A DNA stretch of 64,000 nucleotides from Bacillus salacetis (GTDB lineage: Bacteria; Bacillota; Bacilli; Bacillales; Bacillaceae_B). Positions 63,937 to 64,000 of the stretch are shown piece after piece. Under the pieces are notes generated by a model. That model searched no databases. It was not told the DNA's origin and saw only the letters and a list, made by a program, of their open reading frames with translations. How positions within the stretch are numbered: position 1 is the stretch's first letter; every line of letters starts with the position of its first letter. The position numbers were made by a program, and so were the translations under genes. Where the stretch lies: the NCBI RefSeq assembly GCF_003581585.1, contig NZ_QXIR01000009.1, positions 1-64,000 of the forward strand. The letters run 5' to 3'.

Positions 63937-64000
63937 ATGACTTATCCTATTCGGGTCAGAGCCGGGGCATTGATTATGACTGATAAACGAATTCTACTGG
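63937..64000 (+). CDS. Nudix-type protein, N-terminal fragment cut by window end
   Basis: Only the first 21 codons are present, MTYPIRVRAGALIMTDKRIL followed by L. The hydrophobic strand RAGALIMTDKRILL is the usual first strand of a Nudix fold. AAAGGA lies upstream of the ATG. The identification is tentative because the Nudix box lies beyond the window. Confidence 0.5.
   Translation, partial: MTYPIRVRAGALIMTDKRILL

Overview
The window reads as chromosomal DNA of an endospore-forming member of the Bacillaceae, though not a close match to Bacillus subtilis. Evidence includes a complete GerA-type spore germinant receptor operon, two Sda-family sporulation kinase inhibitors, YuzL, an XpaC/TelA pair, a CspD/YdjO cold-shock pair, the YojN/YojO ATPase/VWA pair, odhAB, a SqhC-type terpene cyclase, strong AGGAGG ribosome sites, TTG/GTG starts and GNTG-type T-box and PreQ1 leaders. 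Nearly every gene has a recognisable Bacillaceae relative, so this is ordinary chromosome with unusual intergenic DNA. There are no tRNA or rRNA genes, no prophage and no CRISPR array. One truncated IS3-family transposase is present.

Layout. 1-535: tandem array of a ~53-bp hairpin repeat. 0.9-6.9 kb: small membrane protein, recQ, nucleoside hydrolase, ydjO-cspD, yuzL, nucleotidyltransferase (all minus). 6.9-13.7 kb: germinant receptor A-B-C operon, an HD-GYP c-di-GMP phosphodiesterase and an AI-2E-family permease (plus). 13.7-19.4 kb: DUF1033 protein, membrane-anchored cupredoxin, IS3 remnant, a fluoride-channel pair behind a long leader with two terminators, a D-Ala-D-Ala carboxypeptidase and acylphosphatase. 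19.6-31.6 kb: xpaC-yaaN, a Na+/H+ antiporter, yojNO with a cre-like site in the promoter, small proteins, DedA, GNAT, GGCT, an acyl-CoA synthetase and an Sda-like gene. 31.7-32.7 kb: second, larger array of the same hairpin repeat. 32.8-40 kb: odhAB, an Hsp20-like protein and an MFS transporter.

40-47.3 kb holds a complete tryptophan operon, trpE-G-D-C-F-B-A. It carries its own trpG and is preceded by two consecutive T-box leaders, each with a UGG (Trp) specifier. After it come the terpene cyclase, a membrane protein, the 5-oxoprolinase genes pxpB-C-A, an NrnB-type DHH phosphoesterase and queC-D-E under a PreQ1-I riboswitch. These are followed by a DDAH-family hydrolase, GNAT, a flavodoxin-fold reductase, a second Sda-like gene, an SDR enzyme, an ABC-F protein behind a terminator-type leader, a DinB-like protein and two Nudix genes, the last cut by the window end.

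The least explained material is between genes. It includes two hairpin-forming tandem arrays 31 kb apart with signs of paired base changes, and a ~190-bp structured element present in at least five copies plus one fragment. It also includes a candidate small RNA and second terminator ahead of the fluoride-channel genes, the ABC-F leader, and several perfect long palindromes. All calls come from reading the sequence; no database search was run.
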